DNA of 64,000 nt from Fictibacillus fluitans (lineage in GTDB: Bacteria; Bacillota; Bacilli; Bacillales; Fictibacillaceae): positions 1-64,000 of the forward strand of contig NZ_JAUHTR010000017.1 of NCBI RefSeq assembly GCF_030418125.1. The letters run 5' to 3'. The stretch's first letter is position 1. Each line of letters opens with the position of its first letter. The notes beneath the pieces are model-generated. The model made no database searches and had not been told where the DNA came from. It saw only the letters and a program-made list of their open reading frames with translations. Both the position numbers and the translations under genes were made by a program. Positions 1 to 9,950 of this stretch are shown here, piece by piece.

Positions 1-1032
1 GTTATTGGTATTGGCATCCAGAGGCTGGGGCGGCGGCGGTGTCAGGATCAGGTCACAGAAGTCACGGATATGCCGCATCGCCGAAATCCTTTTTTCGAGT
101 CTGTGGACAAACTCTATTTGGCTGTAACGCTCCTTTTGATGCCGATATAGATCAACGGAGTGAAAAAGGGGTTCAGGATAGCTGATATAGCTGACAAGCA
201 GGCTTTTTTCTTCCTCAAGCAACGGGATATGCCTCTGGTATAGTGATAAAAGCCTTCCTCCCTCTTCCTTCGTCCAGTTTGACAGGTGCACTGCTTTTCT
301 GAAAAAGACCGCCAAATCTCTTACAGGCGTATCTAATACGGCTTTCTCGAAGTTTAAAAGATGAGGCTCTCCGTGATGGGAATATAACAGATGATTACGT
401 GAGAGTTTGCCGTGACACAGTACACTTCGATACCGCTTTTCTGAATGACACGCATCATACCAGTCTTTCAGGCGCCTTTTGGCGTCTTCTGCCATACGCA
501 TCATATGATGGAAATGGCTTAAATAGGTCAGTTCAAAAGGAGACATGTACGGCATGCGTTCCGATTCTTCAGCAAACCGCTCCATCTCAAGCTGCCGTGA
601 CTCCCAGCGCTGTATCAAATACTGATACGAATGATCAACCACCTCAGGAGAGAAGTCCTGCTCCTTCAGTGTCAAGAAATGAATTTTACCAATTTCTTCG
701 ATGATCGTTTCTTCCCTTGTTAATCCAAAACGGTCCCCGCCTGCAAACCAGGGCATCAGGTAATAGGTTCTGTTGCCATATTGAACCGTATAATCTCCAT
801 ACTTGGTAGGATAAAGCGGGACGATTTGATGATAGCCGATTTCGGACAGCCTGTGGATTACATGAGTAAACCAGCTCGCTTCTTCTTCATTTAACGAAGT
901 TTCTTTCAGCGCAAACGTCCCTCTTCTGGAGATTACCTTTTTAACTTTGCCTACTTCCTCAATTTTTTCGGGATAGAGATCATATTGAAACAGAATCGGG
1001 CCATAATTAACCGTTTCGCTTGAATGGCTCAC
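1..1032 (-). CDS. ysxE: YsxE-like spore coat kinase-fold protein (3' end cut by window)
   Basis: Open for 344 codons from a GTG at 1032 to the window edge with no stop, so it is partial at its C-terminus; the family is about this long, so only a little is missing. The product resembles the CotS/YsxE family of aminoglycoside-phosphotransferase-fold proteins tied to the spore coat. The catalytic-loop equivalent reads HGKLSRNH (about residues 207–214), so the usual catalytic Asp of HxD is a Lys, and the metal-binding DF(D/E) is LNFE (226–229). It may therefore be a pseudokinase, which is inference. The start is fixed by a GAGGG ribosome site and by the GTGA overlap with the stop of the gene before it, showing translational coupling in the spoVID operon. 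The place next to spoVID matches B. subtilis. Confidence 0.85.
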   Translation of the reverse strand, partial: MSHSSETVNYGPILFQYDLYPEKIEEVGKVKKVISRRGTFALKETSLNEEEASWFTHVIHRLSEIGYHQIVPLYPTKYGDYTVQYGNRTYYLMPWFAGGDRFGLTREETIIEEIGKIHFLTLKEQDFSPEVVDHSYQYLIQRWESRQLEMERFAEESERMPYMSPFELTYLSHFHHMMRMAEDAKRRLKDWYDACHSEKRYRSVLCHGKLSRNHLLYSHHGEPHLLNFEKAVLDTPVRDLAVFFRKAVHLSNWTKEEGGRLLSLYQRHIPLLEEEKSLLVSYISYPEPLFHSVDLYRHQKERYSQIEFVHRLEKRISAMRHIRDFCDLILTPPPPQPLDANTNN

Positions 1033-1958
1033 AGGGCTACCCTCTTTCGTTTATCGTCCATCCAGTCGGTAAAGCAGTGAAGAAGAATTCTGTTAAAATC
1101 CCAATCTTGTTCAAAGGATTCGACATAACTGACGATATGGGCCAGTTCTTTATTTTTTAACTGGTCCACACAATCCTGAAGCTCCCACGGTGTTAAAATC
1201 TCCGCAAGAAGCAAATATCCCTGTTCTCTTTCAAGTGAGAAATGTTCGTTTATGCAGGTTAAGAGTTTCCTGAGCGAATAGGGGCCACACTCTTTCAGCC
1301 ACTCGGTCAGCAGCCTGCGCAGCGGTCGGTATCCCTGCTCCGGAAAGCCATTGCTTCCCCTGTAAAAAAGAATATTGAAAATCTGTCCGCCATTGTTCAT
1401 ATGGGTGTCCGAATCGAACAGCGGCAGCGGTACCTGGCTTGAAGCTTTTTTTAATTCCATCGCCAGATTCAGCCGTTTGTTTGCTTCAGGCAGTGAATTT
1501 TTCACACTCACCAGTTCATTATATTCTTTGCTTAGCTTGTGAATGGCCGCCAGGCAGGCATCAAACGAATAATGATCTTCCCTCGTGATGGAGCTGTACT
1601 CTTTCTGTAGTTCAAGCCCTGCCTGCAGCATATTGCCAATGAGTAAGCCCCACCTTTTTTCATGACCGCCGCGTTCGTGTGTTCCTTCAACATAGTCATG
1701 CAGGGTCAGGTATTCGTTACCCACGGCCACCCAAGGTTTGCCTTCTGATGTACGAATCATGCGGTCGGCAACTGCGAGGCTGTTTTTGCCTACTTCGTCC
1801 CTCCACCGGACATGCCAGTCCAGAAGGGCATGATCCTTCCAGATCCGGATTTGCTTAACCCCGCAATCGGTATCCACAAGATGGTCTTTCTCTTTCCACG
1901 TTACCTTTTGAAGTTCATAATGTTTCTTTATCTCAAATAGTATGGTCATCTCTTCCAC
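1029..1958 (-). CDS. Kinase-fold-like protein between spoVID and ysxE, function unknown
   Basis: A 309-aa protein encoded 5 nt after the spoVID stop and overlapping the ysxE start by 4 nt, so it belongs to the same sporulation operon. I do not recognise it firmly. Its layout (basic N-terminal lobe, a hinge-like segment LTLHDYVEG near residue 85, a C-terminal helical half rich in Leu/Trp/Glu) resembles the divergent CotS/YutH spore coat proteins of the protein-kinase-like fold, but no HxD or DFD motif is evident. B. subtilis has spoVID and ysxE adjacent, so this is an extra gene. The start could be GTG 1958 or the ATG three codons later; neither has a strong ribosome site. Confidence 0.6.
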   Translation of the reverse strand: MEEMTILFEIKKHYELQKVTWKEKDHLVDTDCGVKQIRIWKDHALLDWHVRWRDEVGKNSLAVADRMIRTSEGKPWVAVGNEYLTLHDYVEGTHERGGHEKRWGLLIGNMLQAGLELQKEYSSITREDHYSFDACLAAIHKLSKEYNELVSVKNSLPEANKRLNLAMELKKASSQVPLPLFDSDTHMNNGGQIFNILFYRGSNGFPEQGYRPLRRLLTEWLKECGPYSLRKLLTCINEHFSLEREQGYLLLAEILTPWELQDCVDQLKNKELAHIVSYVESFEQDWDFNRILLHCFTDWMDDKRKRVAL

Positions 1959-1963
1959 CGCCC

Positions 1964-3262
1964 CTAACGGCTATGCGAGACAGGGATATAAATAATTTGG
2001 CCTTCATTGACCTCTTCCTGGTTGATTCTATTTACCCTGAGCAAGGAATGAATGGATATGTCATACCGCTCGCAAATACTGTCCAGAGATTCTCCCCGCT
2101 GGATAATGTACATTTTTACTTTTGAAAACTTTTCTTCATTGCCAGAAAGCATTTTTGTCAGGTACAGGGCGTTCTCTTCTTTTCTCGATGGAGCTGTATG
2201 CTGCATTTCTGCCGGCTCTTCTTCATAAACATCATCCTCTGCCGCCTCGCTTACGTGATCTTCAGATTGTGCATATGAGAAGGGAGAATAGGTTTCCGGC
2301 CGTTGCTCTTCCATTTGTGCATGCTCTTGTTCATCGGCTTTTTCCTGTTGAAAAGCGGGTATAGGTGGTACAGGCGGTGTGTAAGAAGGAGTATAGTAGG
2401 AGATCGACTTAAGCGCCGGGAATGCTGTTTCTTCCTCTGCCGCCTCTTCATCTAGCTCTTCTTCTGCATCCATTGCTGGCTCTGCTGCCAGCGGTGAATA
2501 TTCATCATCCTGGCGATTGTAGTGAATGGCAGGTTCTGAAAAATCGTCCTCTGCCGGTTGTTCTGGAACAGGCAGTTCGAAATGTTTTTTAGATTCAAAA
2601 GAAAAAGGCGCAAAGATTTCTTCGTCTGTGTCCCTCGGGGTTTCTTCCTCCTGTACCTCAGGCTCCTGCTCCCCGGTTTCATATCTCGCCTCAAAAACAG
2701 GAATTTGGAAGGCTTCCACCGGTTCTTCCTCGTTATAACTATCCATTGATTCAACAATCTCATCATCCGGCTGTGCGGAAAACTCCTCTTCTTCGCGCTC
2801 AACAGCACCTTCATTTTCATTGCTGTCAAGTATTCCTGATATGGAAACTGACGCTGTCAGCTCCAGGCACGTTGGATTGGGGAGTTCATAATCAAACGCA
2901 TCAACCAGCACAAAAACTTCTTCAAGCCGCGGTACTCGTGATGACGGAATCGTAATGTCTACAGGAAACCGATGATCAAGCTCTGCAAATCCTTCATCGT
3001 TCATTTTCAACTGGGTCAATGAACGGTAGGACACCTGCTCTCTTAGCGAACCGGTTTCCAAATTAAGCGAACCGCCCTCATCAAGTGCACACGGACGGTA
3101 CTCACCGTGCAGTTTTAAAGCACCTTTAACACAAACCTGGCCATTTTCTTCTGTCACCTGAATTTCAGGTTCCATGGCCATCGATAATACTTCTGCAACT
3201 TCCTGTCCTTTCTTTAACCAGACCGACTCCTCTATGGAGAAACGCAGTTTCGATGGATTCAA
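1964..3262 (-). CDS. spoVID: Stage VI sporulation protein D, spore coat encasement factor
   Basis: SpoVID acts on the mother-cell side of the forespore, where it works with SafA and SpoIVA so that coat proteins encase the spore. The N-terminal ~140 residues match the SpoVID encasement domain (RFSIEES, GQEVAEVLS). Residues ~145–370 are a very acidic, Glu/Pro-rich low-complexity linker. The last ~45 residues are a LysM domain (IIQRGESLDSICERYDIS). At 432 aa it is shorter than the B. subtilis protein (575 aa), the difference being in the linker. The TTG at 3262 is chosen as start: it lies about 9 nt after an AAGGAGG that is inside the longer ATG-initiated frame (3286), and it aligns with the B. 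subtilis N-terminus. Confidence 0.92.
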   Translation of the reverse strand: MNPSKLRFSIEESVWLKKGQEVAEVLSMAMEPEIQVTEENGQVCVKGALKLHGEYRPCALDEGGSLNLETGSLREQVSYRSLTQLKMNDEGFAELDHRFPVDITIPSSRVPRLEEVFVLVDAFDYELPNPTCLELTASVSISGILDSNENEGAVEREEEEFSAQPDDEIVESMDSYNEEEPVEAFQIPVFEARYETGEQEPEVQEEETPRDTDEEIFAPFSFESKKHFELPVPEQPAEDDFSEPAIHYNRQDDEYSPLAAEPAMDAEEELDEEAAEEETAFPALKSISYYTPSYTPPVPPIPAFQQEKADEQEHAQMEEQRPETYSPFSYAQSEDHVSEAAEDDVYEEEPAEMQHTAPSRKEENALYLTKMLSGNEEKFSKVKMYIIQRGESLDSICERYDISIHSLLRVNRINQEEVNEGQIIYIPVSHSR

Positions 3263-3301
3263 CGCCTTTCTCCTCCTTTCAGCCAAATATCATACATTAC
3301 A

Positions 3302-3330
3302 GGATTATGAACAGGTTGATGAAAATATGA
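3302..3330 (-). promoter_or_regulatory. Sigma-E-type promoter of spoVID operon
   Basis: On the minus strand TCATATT (3324–3330) is followed after 14 nt by CATAATCC (3302–3309). The -35 fits the sigma-E consensus KMATATT completely and the -10 starts with the expected CATA. spoVID is a known mother-cell sigma-E gene in B. subtilis. The site lies about 40 nt before the TTG start. Confidence 0.65.
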
Positions 3331-3395
3331 TTGGAAAAGCAAGAAAGAGGAGAATGGGGGAAACCTTTGCACTTTCTAGATATCTTCAAAATAAA

Positions 3396-3433
3396 AAAAC
3401 TGCACCCGGCAGATAAACCGGGGGCAGTTATAA
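3396..3433 (-). terminator. Terminator of the hem operon
   Basis: Stem pairing AACTGC and CCCGG with CCGGG and GCAGTT, followed on the minus strand by a run of seven T. It lies directly after hemL and separates the hem operon from the spoVID promoter. Confidence 0.85.
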
Positions 3434-3437
3434 ATTA

Positions 3438-4724
3438 TTATTTCAGCTTGGAAAATGCTTTTTCGCAAGCGGCGATTGTTTTTTCGATATCTTCATCACT
3501 GTGTGCTGTCGAAAGGAACAAGCCCTCAAACTGGGACGGAGGAAGTGAAATGCCCTCTTCGAGCATCGTTCTGAAATAAGAAGCAAAATAATCAAGGTTG
3601 GACGTCTTTGCACTTTCATAATTTACAACGTCCTGGTCTGTGAAGAAGAAACCAATCATGGATCCGGCACGATTAAGGGTGTGGGGAATTCCGTACTTTT
3701 CAGCAGCTGCTGCAATTCCTTCGGCCAGACGGTCTCCTTTTCTCACAAATTCCTTATAGGATTCCGGAGTCAGCTGGGACAGTGTTTCGTATCCTGCGGC
3801 CATGGCGAGCGGATTGCCTGATAGAGTTCCTGCCTGATAAATCGGACCGCTTGGCGCTACTTGCTCCATGATTTCCTTCTTCCCGCCATAGGCACCTACC
3901 GGAAGCCCTCCACCGATTACCTTGCCGAGACAGGTAAGGTCCGGCGTTACGCCAAAATAGCCTTGAGCACAATTGTAGTCGACGCGAAAGCCGGTCATCA
4001 CTTCATCAAAAATCAGAAGGGAACCGTATTGCTTCGTTACATCACGAAGACCTTCAAGGAAACCTTTTTGAGGAGGGACAACTCCCATGTTTCCGGCAAC
4101 CGGCTCCACGATGATACACGCAATATCTTCACCGAACTGTTCAAAAGCATAACGGACACTCTCTAGATCATTGTAAGGGACCGTAATCGTGTTTTTGGCG
4201 ATGGACTCGGGAACTCCCGGGCTGTCAGGCAGTCCGAGCGTGGCTACACCAGAGCCGGCTTTAATGAGAAGGGAATCTCCATGGCCGTGGTAGCAGCCTT
4301 CAAATTTCAAAATCTTGTTTCTTCCGGTATATCCCCTTGCCAGCCGCAGCGCGCTCATTGTCGCTTCTGTCCCTGAATTGACCATACGGACAATTTCGAT
4401 CGAAGGAACTCTTTCAACAACAAGCTCCGCAAGCTTTGTTTCCCACTCTGTAGGAGCACCAAAACTGGTACCCAGTTCAGCGGTTTTCTTCAATGAATCT
4501 ACAACTTTTTCATCGGCATGTCCCAGAATAAGCGGGCCCCATGAAAGAACATAATCAATGTACTCATTACCGTCGATGTCATAGATCTTGGAGCCTTTAC
4601 CTCTTTCCATGTATACAGGATCCATATTCACCGATTTAAACGCACGCACCGGGCTGTTTACACCGCCGGGCATATACTTTTTCGCTTCCTGGAAAGCCGC
4701 ACTTGATTTTTCAAAGCTTCTCAT
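3438..4724 (-). CDS. hemL: Glutamate-1-semialdehyde 2,1-aminomutase
   Basis: Cytoplasmic PLP enzyme that converts glutamate-1-semialdehyde to 5-aminolevulinate, the second C5-pathway step of haem synthesis. The 428-aa length is typical. Visible motifs are [11 protein letters not shown] at the N-terminus, [16 protein letters not shown] for cofactor binding, FDEVMTGFR, and [16 protein letters not shown], whose Lys near residue 266 forms the Schiff base with PLP. It is the last gene of the hem operon, 18 nt after hemB with an AGGAGG ribosome site, and is followed by a strong terminator. Confidence 0.97.
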   Translation of the reverse strand: MRSFEKSSAAFQEAKKYMPGGVNSPVRAFKSVNMDPVYMERGKGSKIYDIDGNEYIDYVLSWGPLILGHADEKVVDSLKKTAELGTSFGAPTEWETKLAELVVERVPSIEIVRMVNSGTEATMSALRLARGYTGRNKILKFEGCYHGHGDSLLIKAGSGVATLGLPDSPGVPESIAKNTITVPYNDLESVRYAFEQFGEDIACIIVEPVAGNMGVVPPQKGFLEGLRDVTKQYGSLLIFDEVMTGFRVDYNCAQGYFGVTPDLTCLGKVIGGGLPVGAYGGKKEIMEQVAPSGPIYQAGTLSGNPLAMAAGYETLSQLTPESYKEFVRKGDRLAEGIAAAAEKYGIPHTLNRAGSMIGFFFTDQDVVNYESAKTSNLDYFASYFRTMLEEGISLPPSQFEGLFLSTAHSDEDIEKTIAACEKAFSKLK

Positions 4725-4742
4725 GTTTATATCCTCCTGTCC

Positions 4743-5714
4743 TTAACGGTTTAACCAGCGTGATACATCCTTTGCATGATAAGTGATGATTAAATCTGCA
4801 CCTGCACGCTTCATTCCAGTCAGCGTCTCCATCACAATGCTTTCTTCATCAATCCAGCCATTTTGGGCGGCTGCTTTGATCATGGAATACTCCCCGCTCA
4901 CATTATAGGCAACAAGTGGGAGTGGATAACGGTCCTTCAGCTCACGAAGTACATCAAGGTAAGCCAATGCCGGTTTCACCATAAGGAAGTCGGCACCCTC
5001 CTCAATGTCGGATTCAGCTTCACGAAGCGCCTCCATGCGGTTGGCTGGATCCATTTGGTACGACTTCCGGTCACCGAATTGTGGAGAGCTGTGAGCTGCT
5101 TCACGGAATGGACCGTAATAAGCTGATGAATATTTAACAGAGTAGGACATGATCGGAACATTTAAGAATCCGGCTTCGTCCAATCCTGCTCTAATGGCGG
5201 TTACAAATCCATCCATCATGTTGGATGGAGCGATAATATCGGCCCCTGCTTTTGCTTGGGAGACCGCTGTGTTAGCCAGTGCTGCAAGCGATTCATCATT
5301 GAGCACTTCTCCGTCCCTGATGATGCCGCAGTGGCCGTGATCAGTGTACTGGCACAAACATGTATCGGCAATAACGGTAAGCTGTGGAAAGCTTTCCTTG
5401 ATCATTTTAATCGCTTTTTGGACAATTCCGTTATGGTCGTAGGCAGAGCTGCCGACTTCATCTTTATGATCCGGTACGCCAAACACCATGACAGAACGGA
5501 TATTAAGGTCAACAAGCTCCTGCATTTCCTCATGAAGATAGTCAAGGGATACATGGTATACGCCAGGCATTGATCGTACTTCCTGCTTTACCCGTTCACC
5601 TTCTACAAAAAAGATCGGATAGATCAGATCATCTGTGTGCAATTGTGTTTCTCTTACAAGCGCACGCATGCCTTCACTCGTGCGCAATCTTCTGTGTCTT
5701 TTAAAGTTCATCAT
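4743..5714 (-). CDS. hemB: Delta-aminolevulinic acid dehydratase (porphobilinogen synthase)
   Basis: Condenses two 5-aminolevulinate molecules into porphobilinogen in the cytoplasm. The 323-aa protein has the N-terminal [12 protein letters not shown], a zinc-type Cys cluster [14 protein letters not shown], and the two active-site Lys regions [13 protein letters not shown] and [10 protein letters not shown]. Two consecutive ATG codons (5714 and 5711) overlap the hemD stop as ATGATGA, so either could start translation and the genes are coupled. Confidence 0.97.
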   Translation of the reverse strand: MMNFKRHRRLRTSEGMRALVRETQLHTDDLIYPIFFVEGERVKQEVRSMPGVYHVSLDYLHEEMQELVDLNIRSVMVFGVPDHKDEVGSSAYDHNGIVQKAIKMIKESFPQLTVIADTCLCQYTDHGHCGIIRDGEVLNDESLAALANTAVSQAKAGADIIAPSNMMDGFVTAIRAGLDEAGFLNVPIMSYSVKYSSAYYGPFREAAHSSPQFGDRKSYQMDPANRMEALREAESDIEEGADFLMVKPALAYLDVLRELKDRYPLPLVAYNVSGEYSMIKAAAQNGWIDEESIVMETLTGMKRAGADLIITYHAKDVSRWLNR

Positions 5715-6472
5715 TGTTTCCCCTTTCCGAAAAAAATCCTCACCGAATCCATTATACCTTCTTCCGTATAATCATTGGCAGTAATCAGCTTACGAAAGCC
5801 GGTTGCTTTCGCTTTTGAAGCAGTAACCGGTCCGACACAGGCAGTGGGAATGTCACGATAATCAGCCAGCCTGCCTCCTGCCATCTCACTAAAAAACGAG
5901 ATACTCGAAGGACTCATAAAAAGAAGCATGTCCACCTTATCCGGCAGCTGCCGGAAATCGAGCACAGGATTCCTTTTAGTCTCGTACACGATTATTTCCA
6001 CAACATCAGCTATTCCGGCGAGTGTTTTTTTAATCGTTGATTTTGCCAGGTTTCCTTTGGGGACCAATACCCTTACACCTGGAGTAACAGTGCGCTTTAA
6101 AAGAGCAGCGAGTTCACTGCCTTCAAATTGTTCGGGCATCAAATCCACAGAAATACCTTGTTGGTTCAAGCTTTCCGCAGTTTTTTGCCCAACTGCCGCA
6201 ACCTTCTTGTCACCAATACTTAAATTTTGCTCATGCAGCCATTCAAGAAAATAGCGGACACCATTGATGCTCGTAAAAACGACCCACTCAAAGGTCTCAA
6301 ATTCCCGGCTCAGCCTCTGGGCAGATGATAGGTCCAGCGGCGCTTTTTCAATATGCATCACTGGAAAGCTGACCGCATCTGCTCCTTCTTCCCGTAAACG
6401 GGATAAGAGCTTCCGGGATTGTGCAGCGGCCCTTGTAACAACAACTGTCTTCCCGGTTAAACAGGCATTCAT
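5711..6472 (-). CDS. hemD: Uroporphyrinogen-III synthase
   Basis: Cyclises hydroxymethylbilane with inversion of ring D to give uroporphyrinogen III. The 253-aa sequence is poorly conserved, as usual for this family, but [12 protein letters not shown] at the N-terminus, [10 protein letters not shown] and MSPSSISFF fit the two-domain HemD fold. Its place between hemC and hemB, with 4-nt overlaps at both ends, supports the call. Confidence 0.92.
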   Translation of the reverse strand: MNACLTGKTVVVTRAAAQSRKLLSRLREEGADAVSFPVMHIEKAPLDLSSAQRLSREFETFEWVVFTSINGVRYFLEWLHEQNLSIGDKKVAAVGQKTAESLNQQGISVDLMPEQFEGSELAALLKRTVTPGVRVLVPKGNLAKSTIKKTLAGIADVVEIIVYETKRNPVLDFRQLPDKVDMLLFMSPSSISFFSEMAGGRLADYRDIPTACVGPVTASKAKATGFRKLITANDYTEEGIMDSVRIFFGKGKQ

Positions 6473-7401
6473 ATCCCCAGATCTTTCTTTACCTTCTCAA
6501 GAATATCTGCTGCTCCTTTAGCCTGCAGTGTAGTTGCTAACTCAACACCAAGCTTTTGCGGATCGTCCGAAACAGCATGCTCCTTGATGATTGTTTTCCC
6601 ATCAGGTGTTCCCACAAGTCCGGTTAAAGAAATTTCGCCTGCAGTTGTTTTTTCGGCATAAGCCGCAATCGGTACCTGGCAGCCGCCTTCAAGTGTATAA
6701 AGAAAAGCCCTCTCCGCCATTACCGTTTCAAATGTCTCTTTATCATTTAGCTGTTGAAGATAGTCATTAAGCTCTTTGTCGTCTTCCCTGCTCTCAATCG
6801 ACAGCGCTCCCTGGCCAACCGCCGGGAGGCTTGTTGAAACAGATAAATATTCAGTTACCGTGTCACTGGACCAGCCCATGCGCTCCAGGCCAGCAGCAGC
6901 AAGTATGATTGCGTCAAATTCTCCAGACCGCAATTTCCCAAGGCGTGTATCAATGTTACCTCTGATGGATTTGATGGTGAGGTCAGGTCTGACGTTTAAA
7001 ATTTGTGCGGCACGCCGCAGCGAGCTTGTTCCTACAACTGCTCCGGATGGCAAGTCTTGCAGGGAGTTGTATTTTTCTGAAATAAACGCATCACGCGGAT
7101 CCACACGCTTAGGGGTGCATCCGATCATCAATCCGTCTGGCAGTACAGAAGGCATATCTTTCATACTATGTACAGCCATATCAATCTCTTTGTTTAAAAG
7201 AGCCTGCTCGATCTCCTTTACAAACAGCCCTTTCCCTCCTACTTTGGAAAGGGTCACGTCAAGGATGACATCCCCTTTGGTAACGATTTCTTTTACTTCA
7301 AACTCAAAAGGGCACCCTTGGGCTTTCAACTGGTCAATGAACCAATTGGTCTGCGTAAGCGCCAATTTACTTCGTCTAGATCCTACTATGATTTTTCTCA
7401 T
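6469..7401 (-). CDS. hemC: Hydroxymethylbilane synthase (porphobilinogen deaminase)
   Basis: Polymerises four porphobilinogens into hydroxymethylbilane on a dipyrromethane cofactor. The 310-aa protein begins with [12 protein letters not shown] and has the Asp-containing [11 protein letters not shown], the Arg-rich TSSLRRAAQ, and the cofactor Cys in [11 protein letters not shown]. It overlaps hemD by 4 nt (ATGA). Confidence 0.97.
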   Translation of the reverse strand: MRKIIVGSRRSKLALTQTNWFIDQLKAQGCPFEFEVKEIVTKGDVILDVTLSKVGGKGLFVKEIEQALLNKEIDMAVHSMKDMPSVLPDGLMIGCTPKRVDPRDAFISEKYNSLQDLPSGAVVGTSSLRRAAQILNVRPDLTIKSIRGNIDTRLGKLRSGEFDAIILAAAGLERMGWSSDTVTEYLSVSTSLPAVGQGALSIESREDDKELNDYLQQLNDKETFETVMAERAFLYTLEGGCQVPIAAYAEKTTAGEISLTGLVGTPDGKTIIKEHAVSDDPQKLGVELATTLQAKGAADILEKVKKDLGI

Positions 7402-7433
7402 CTATTTAAAACCTCCTACAAAATTGCCATTGC

Positions 7434-8261
7434 CTACTGATACCAAAAATGAAATTCAGTCAGTGTGGAAGCCAGGAAATAATTGATCAGGACGATCAGA
7501 AAGGCGGCTGTGTTCCAAACGGCGAGCGTCTTCCCCTGCAGTCCCCTGGCTACTTTTTGATATAAAAAGACACTGTAGACTCCAATTACCACAAAGGACG
7601 AAACCACCTTCGCATCCAGCAGCGAAAAGTCCTGTATTTTTAAGAATGCCCAGATAACACCCAGTATTAAACTCAATAAAAGGATGGGCACCCCCGTTAT
7701 ATTTAAACCGTAGGAAAGCCGTTCCAGGGTGGAAAGGCTGCCAAGGCGCTGAAGCCTCTTATTCCACTTTCTCTGTTTCAACAGCCTGTGCTGAAGCAGG
7801 TACATGATTGAAAAAATGCATGAGAGCGTAAATGTCCCATATGAAATAAATGCCATTGTCACATGAATGACCAATAGCTCGGAAATGAGTCTGGTGGACA
7901 TTTCGTCGCTGACCTGTTCCCCCGGTGCAAACAGATTAATAGACATGATCAGAAAACCGAGCACATTGGTGAAAAAGACCAAAAAGTCGATTCTGAAAAA
8001 CCAGTTTAAGACCAAAGACAAGGTGACCAGGATCCAAGCATAAAAAAACAAGCCTTCAAAAGGCGTCAAAATGGGCGGGCGGCCCATTTCCACCATGCGC
8101 TGGACGAAAAAAACCGACTGCAATACCCAGACAATAGAAAGCAACCAGAAGGCAATTCGGTTAGCCTTCCGGTTGTTTTGTAAAAAGTCGATAAAATAAC
8201 CTATAATGCTCAGCGCATATAAAATAATGGTCGTATCGTATATCCAATTTGCGTTTTGCAT
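7434..8261 (-). CDS. hemX: HemX, multi-pass membrane protein of the hem operon
   Basis: 275-aa integral membrane protein with about eight hydrophobic segments, related to the CcsA/ResC cytochrome c assembly family. In B. subtilis HemX lowers the cellular amount of HemA; the biochemical mechanism is not settled. It sits between hemA and hemC as in B. subtilis. Start ATG 8261 gives a polar N-terminus (MQNANWIYDT) before the first membrane helix. Confidence 0.9.
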   Translation of the reverse strand: MQNANWIYDTTIILYALSIIGYFIDFLQNNRKANRIAFWLLSIVWVLQSVFFVQRMVEMGRPPILTPFEGLFFYAWILVTLSLVLNWFFRIDFLVFFTNVLGFLIMSINLFAPGEQVSDEMSTRLISELLVIHVTMAFISYGTFTLSCIFSIMYLLQHRLLKQRKWNKRLQRLGSLSTLERLSYGLNITGVPILLLSLILGVIWAFLKIQDFSLLDAKVVSSFVVIGVYSVFLYQKVARGLQGKTLAVWNTAAFLIVLINYFLASTLTEFHFWYQ

Positions 8262-8298
8262 ATCAGAAACTCCCCTCTAGGAGTCCAGTGACATCCCT

Positions 8299-9639
8299 TT
8301 ACTGAGGCATAGAAGGAGATGCTTCACGTAACTTTGATGTTTCTTTTTCCGTTTTGAGCTCCTGCTGTTTCACCTCTTCTTCAAGCGCAAAAATTTTGGT
8401 GAAAAATTCAAGCGCCTGATCTGCCCCAGGTTCCCCAGCCTGCTCTTTAATTCTTACGATCGGATCACGAAGCAGCTGGTTAACAATACTTTTCGTATGC
8501 TTGCTCAGCACTTTTTTCTCACGATCGCTCAAATGCGGCATTTTCCGTTCAATGCTTTGCATCGTTTCTGCCTGAACAGCGAGTGCTTTTTCACGCAATG
8601 CTGTAATTACCGGCACTACACCAAGCATGTTGACCCATGATTGAAAGGCTACAATTTCGCCTTCAATCATAATCTCAATCTTTTCCGCTTCTTTCTTTCG
8701 TTCTGCAAGGTTGGCTTCAACAATTCCTTCAAGGTCATCAATATCATAAAGGAAAACACTTTCCAGATCGTTTAATGATGGATCAAGGTCGCGCGGAACG
8801 GCGATATCGACCATAAACAACGGACGGCCTTTCCTTTGCTTAAGCACGGCTTGAACCATGTCCTTAGTGATGACATACGATTCTGACCCAGTTGAAGTGA
8901 TGACGATGTCAGCAATGTTCAGAACACTGCCCAATTCTTCCATACGGTGTGCGGTTCCGTTGAATCGTCCGGCGAGCTCAAGCGCTTTTTCATACGTCCG
9001 GTTCACCACATGAACACTGGCAACACCGTTGCTGTGAAGGTGCTTTGCGGTTAATTCACCCATTTTTCCGGCACCAACAATTAATATATCCTTCTTTTCA
9101 AGGCCGCCAAAGATTTTCTTTGCCAGCTCCACCGCGGCATAGCTTACTGACACGGCGTTTTCCCCGATTTCTGTTTCGGAGTGGGATCGCTTTGCGAGTG
9201 TTATTGCCTGTTTGAAAAGATGGTTAAAGATCGTACCTGTTGTTCCTTCCTGCTGGGCAAGAAGAAAACTGTCACGAACCTGTCCAAGAATTTGGGTTTC
9301 TCCCAATACCATGGAATCCAGGCCGGCAGCCACTCTGAATAAATGTTCTACAGCGATCTCTTCCTCGCGGATAAAAAGAAACGGATTCAAATCATTCGTT
9401 TCAATTGAAAACCATTCTGCGAGAAATGACTTCATATAATAGCGGCCAGTATGTAGCTGGTCGACGACTGCGTACACCTCTGTACGGTTGCATGTGGAAA
9501 CAATCGTGCATTCCAAAATGCTTTTTCTCGACCGCAAGGCTTTATGAGCATCCGCTAATTCAGTTGGCTGAAATGACACTTTTTCCCGAATCTCAACAGG
9601 TGCCGTCTTGTAATTTAAACCGACAACAAGGATGTGCAT
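8299..9639 (-). CDS. hemA: Glutamyl-tRNA reductase
   Basis: First committed enzyme of C5-pathway haem synthesis: reduces glutamyl-tRNA(Glu) to glutamate-1-semialdehyde with NADPH. The protein has the N-terminal [13 protein letters not shown], the nucleophilic Cys50 in STCNRTEVY, the Rossmann site [17 protein letters not shown] and a C-terminal dimerisation helix. ATG 9639 is chosen because it follows GGGGGTGA at good spacing and matches the family N-terminus; an ORF start 8 codons upstream has no support. It is the promoter-proximal gene of hemAXCDBL. Confidence 0.96.
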   Translation of the reverse strand: MHILVVGLNYKTAPVEIREKVSFQPTELADAHKALRSRKSILECTIVSTCNRTEVYAVVDQLHTGRYYMKSFLAEWFSIETNDLNPFLFIREEEIAVEHLFRVAAGLDSMVLGETQILGQVRDSFLLAQQEGTTGTIFNHLFKQAITLAKRSHSETEIGENAVSVSYAAVELAKKIFGGLEKKDILIVGAGKMGELTAKHLHSNGVASVHVVNRTYEKALELAGRFNGTAHRMEELGSVLNIADIVITSTGSESYVITKDMVQAVLKQRKGRPLFMVDIAVPRDLDPSLNDLESVFLYDIDDLEGIVEANLAERKKEAEKIEIMIEGEIVAFQSWVNMLGVVPVITALREKALAVQAETMQSIERKMPHLSDREKKVLSKHTKSIVNQLLRDPIVRIKEQAGEPGADQALEFFTKIFALEEEVKQQELKTEKETSKLREASPSMPQ

Positions 9640-9950
9640 CCCACTCACCCCCTTTTTTCTCATCGTAAAAACTGCAGTAATTATCCAAATCCATTATAAC
9701 ATGTATAATAAAATAATGATTCTAAAAATGTGAACAGACTATGAAACGTATGCTATCATAAATAAAGCGCAAACCATTTCGATTTGCTTTAACTACAAGT
9801 ACTTCCCTATTCTGTCCAAACTGTAACAAACTATAAAAAAATGTCGTGTACATAAAAAAAATATAATTGTGATACCCATATAAAAATAACAAATTTCGAC
9901 CTTTTTAGCAAAGGATTGATTTGTGTTTTTTAATTTGTTTGGAGGTAATG
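9640..9950. promoter_or_regulatory. Divergent hemA/ysxD intergenic region
   Basis: 311 bp of AT-rich sequence between divergent genes. It contains the hemA promoter with a PerR-like palindrome (9694–9708) near the hemA side and an A/T-rich stretch with TATAAT-like hexamers (for example 9862–9867) on the ysxD side. A 73-codon minus-strand ORF here has no ribosome site or recognisable content and I do not regard it as a gene. Confidence 0.6.
9694..9708. promoter_or_regulatory. PerR-like box overlapping the hemA -10 region
   Basis: TTATAACATGTATAA matches the PerR consensus TTATAATNATTATAA at 11 of 14 fixed positions, with the outer arms intact. On the minus strand it covers a TATAAT -10 that lies about 60 nt before the hemA ATG. 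The hem operon is a known PerR target in B. subtilis, so peroxide-responsive repression is likely; that is inference here. Confidence 0.55.

Noticed and set aside
6776-7486. 236-codon plus-strand ORF inside hemC
   Set aside because: Shadow of hemC with no ribosome site or known motifs.
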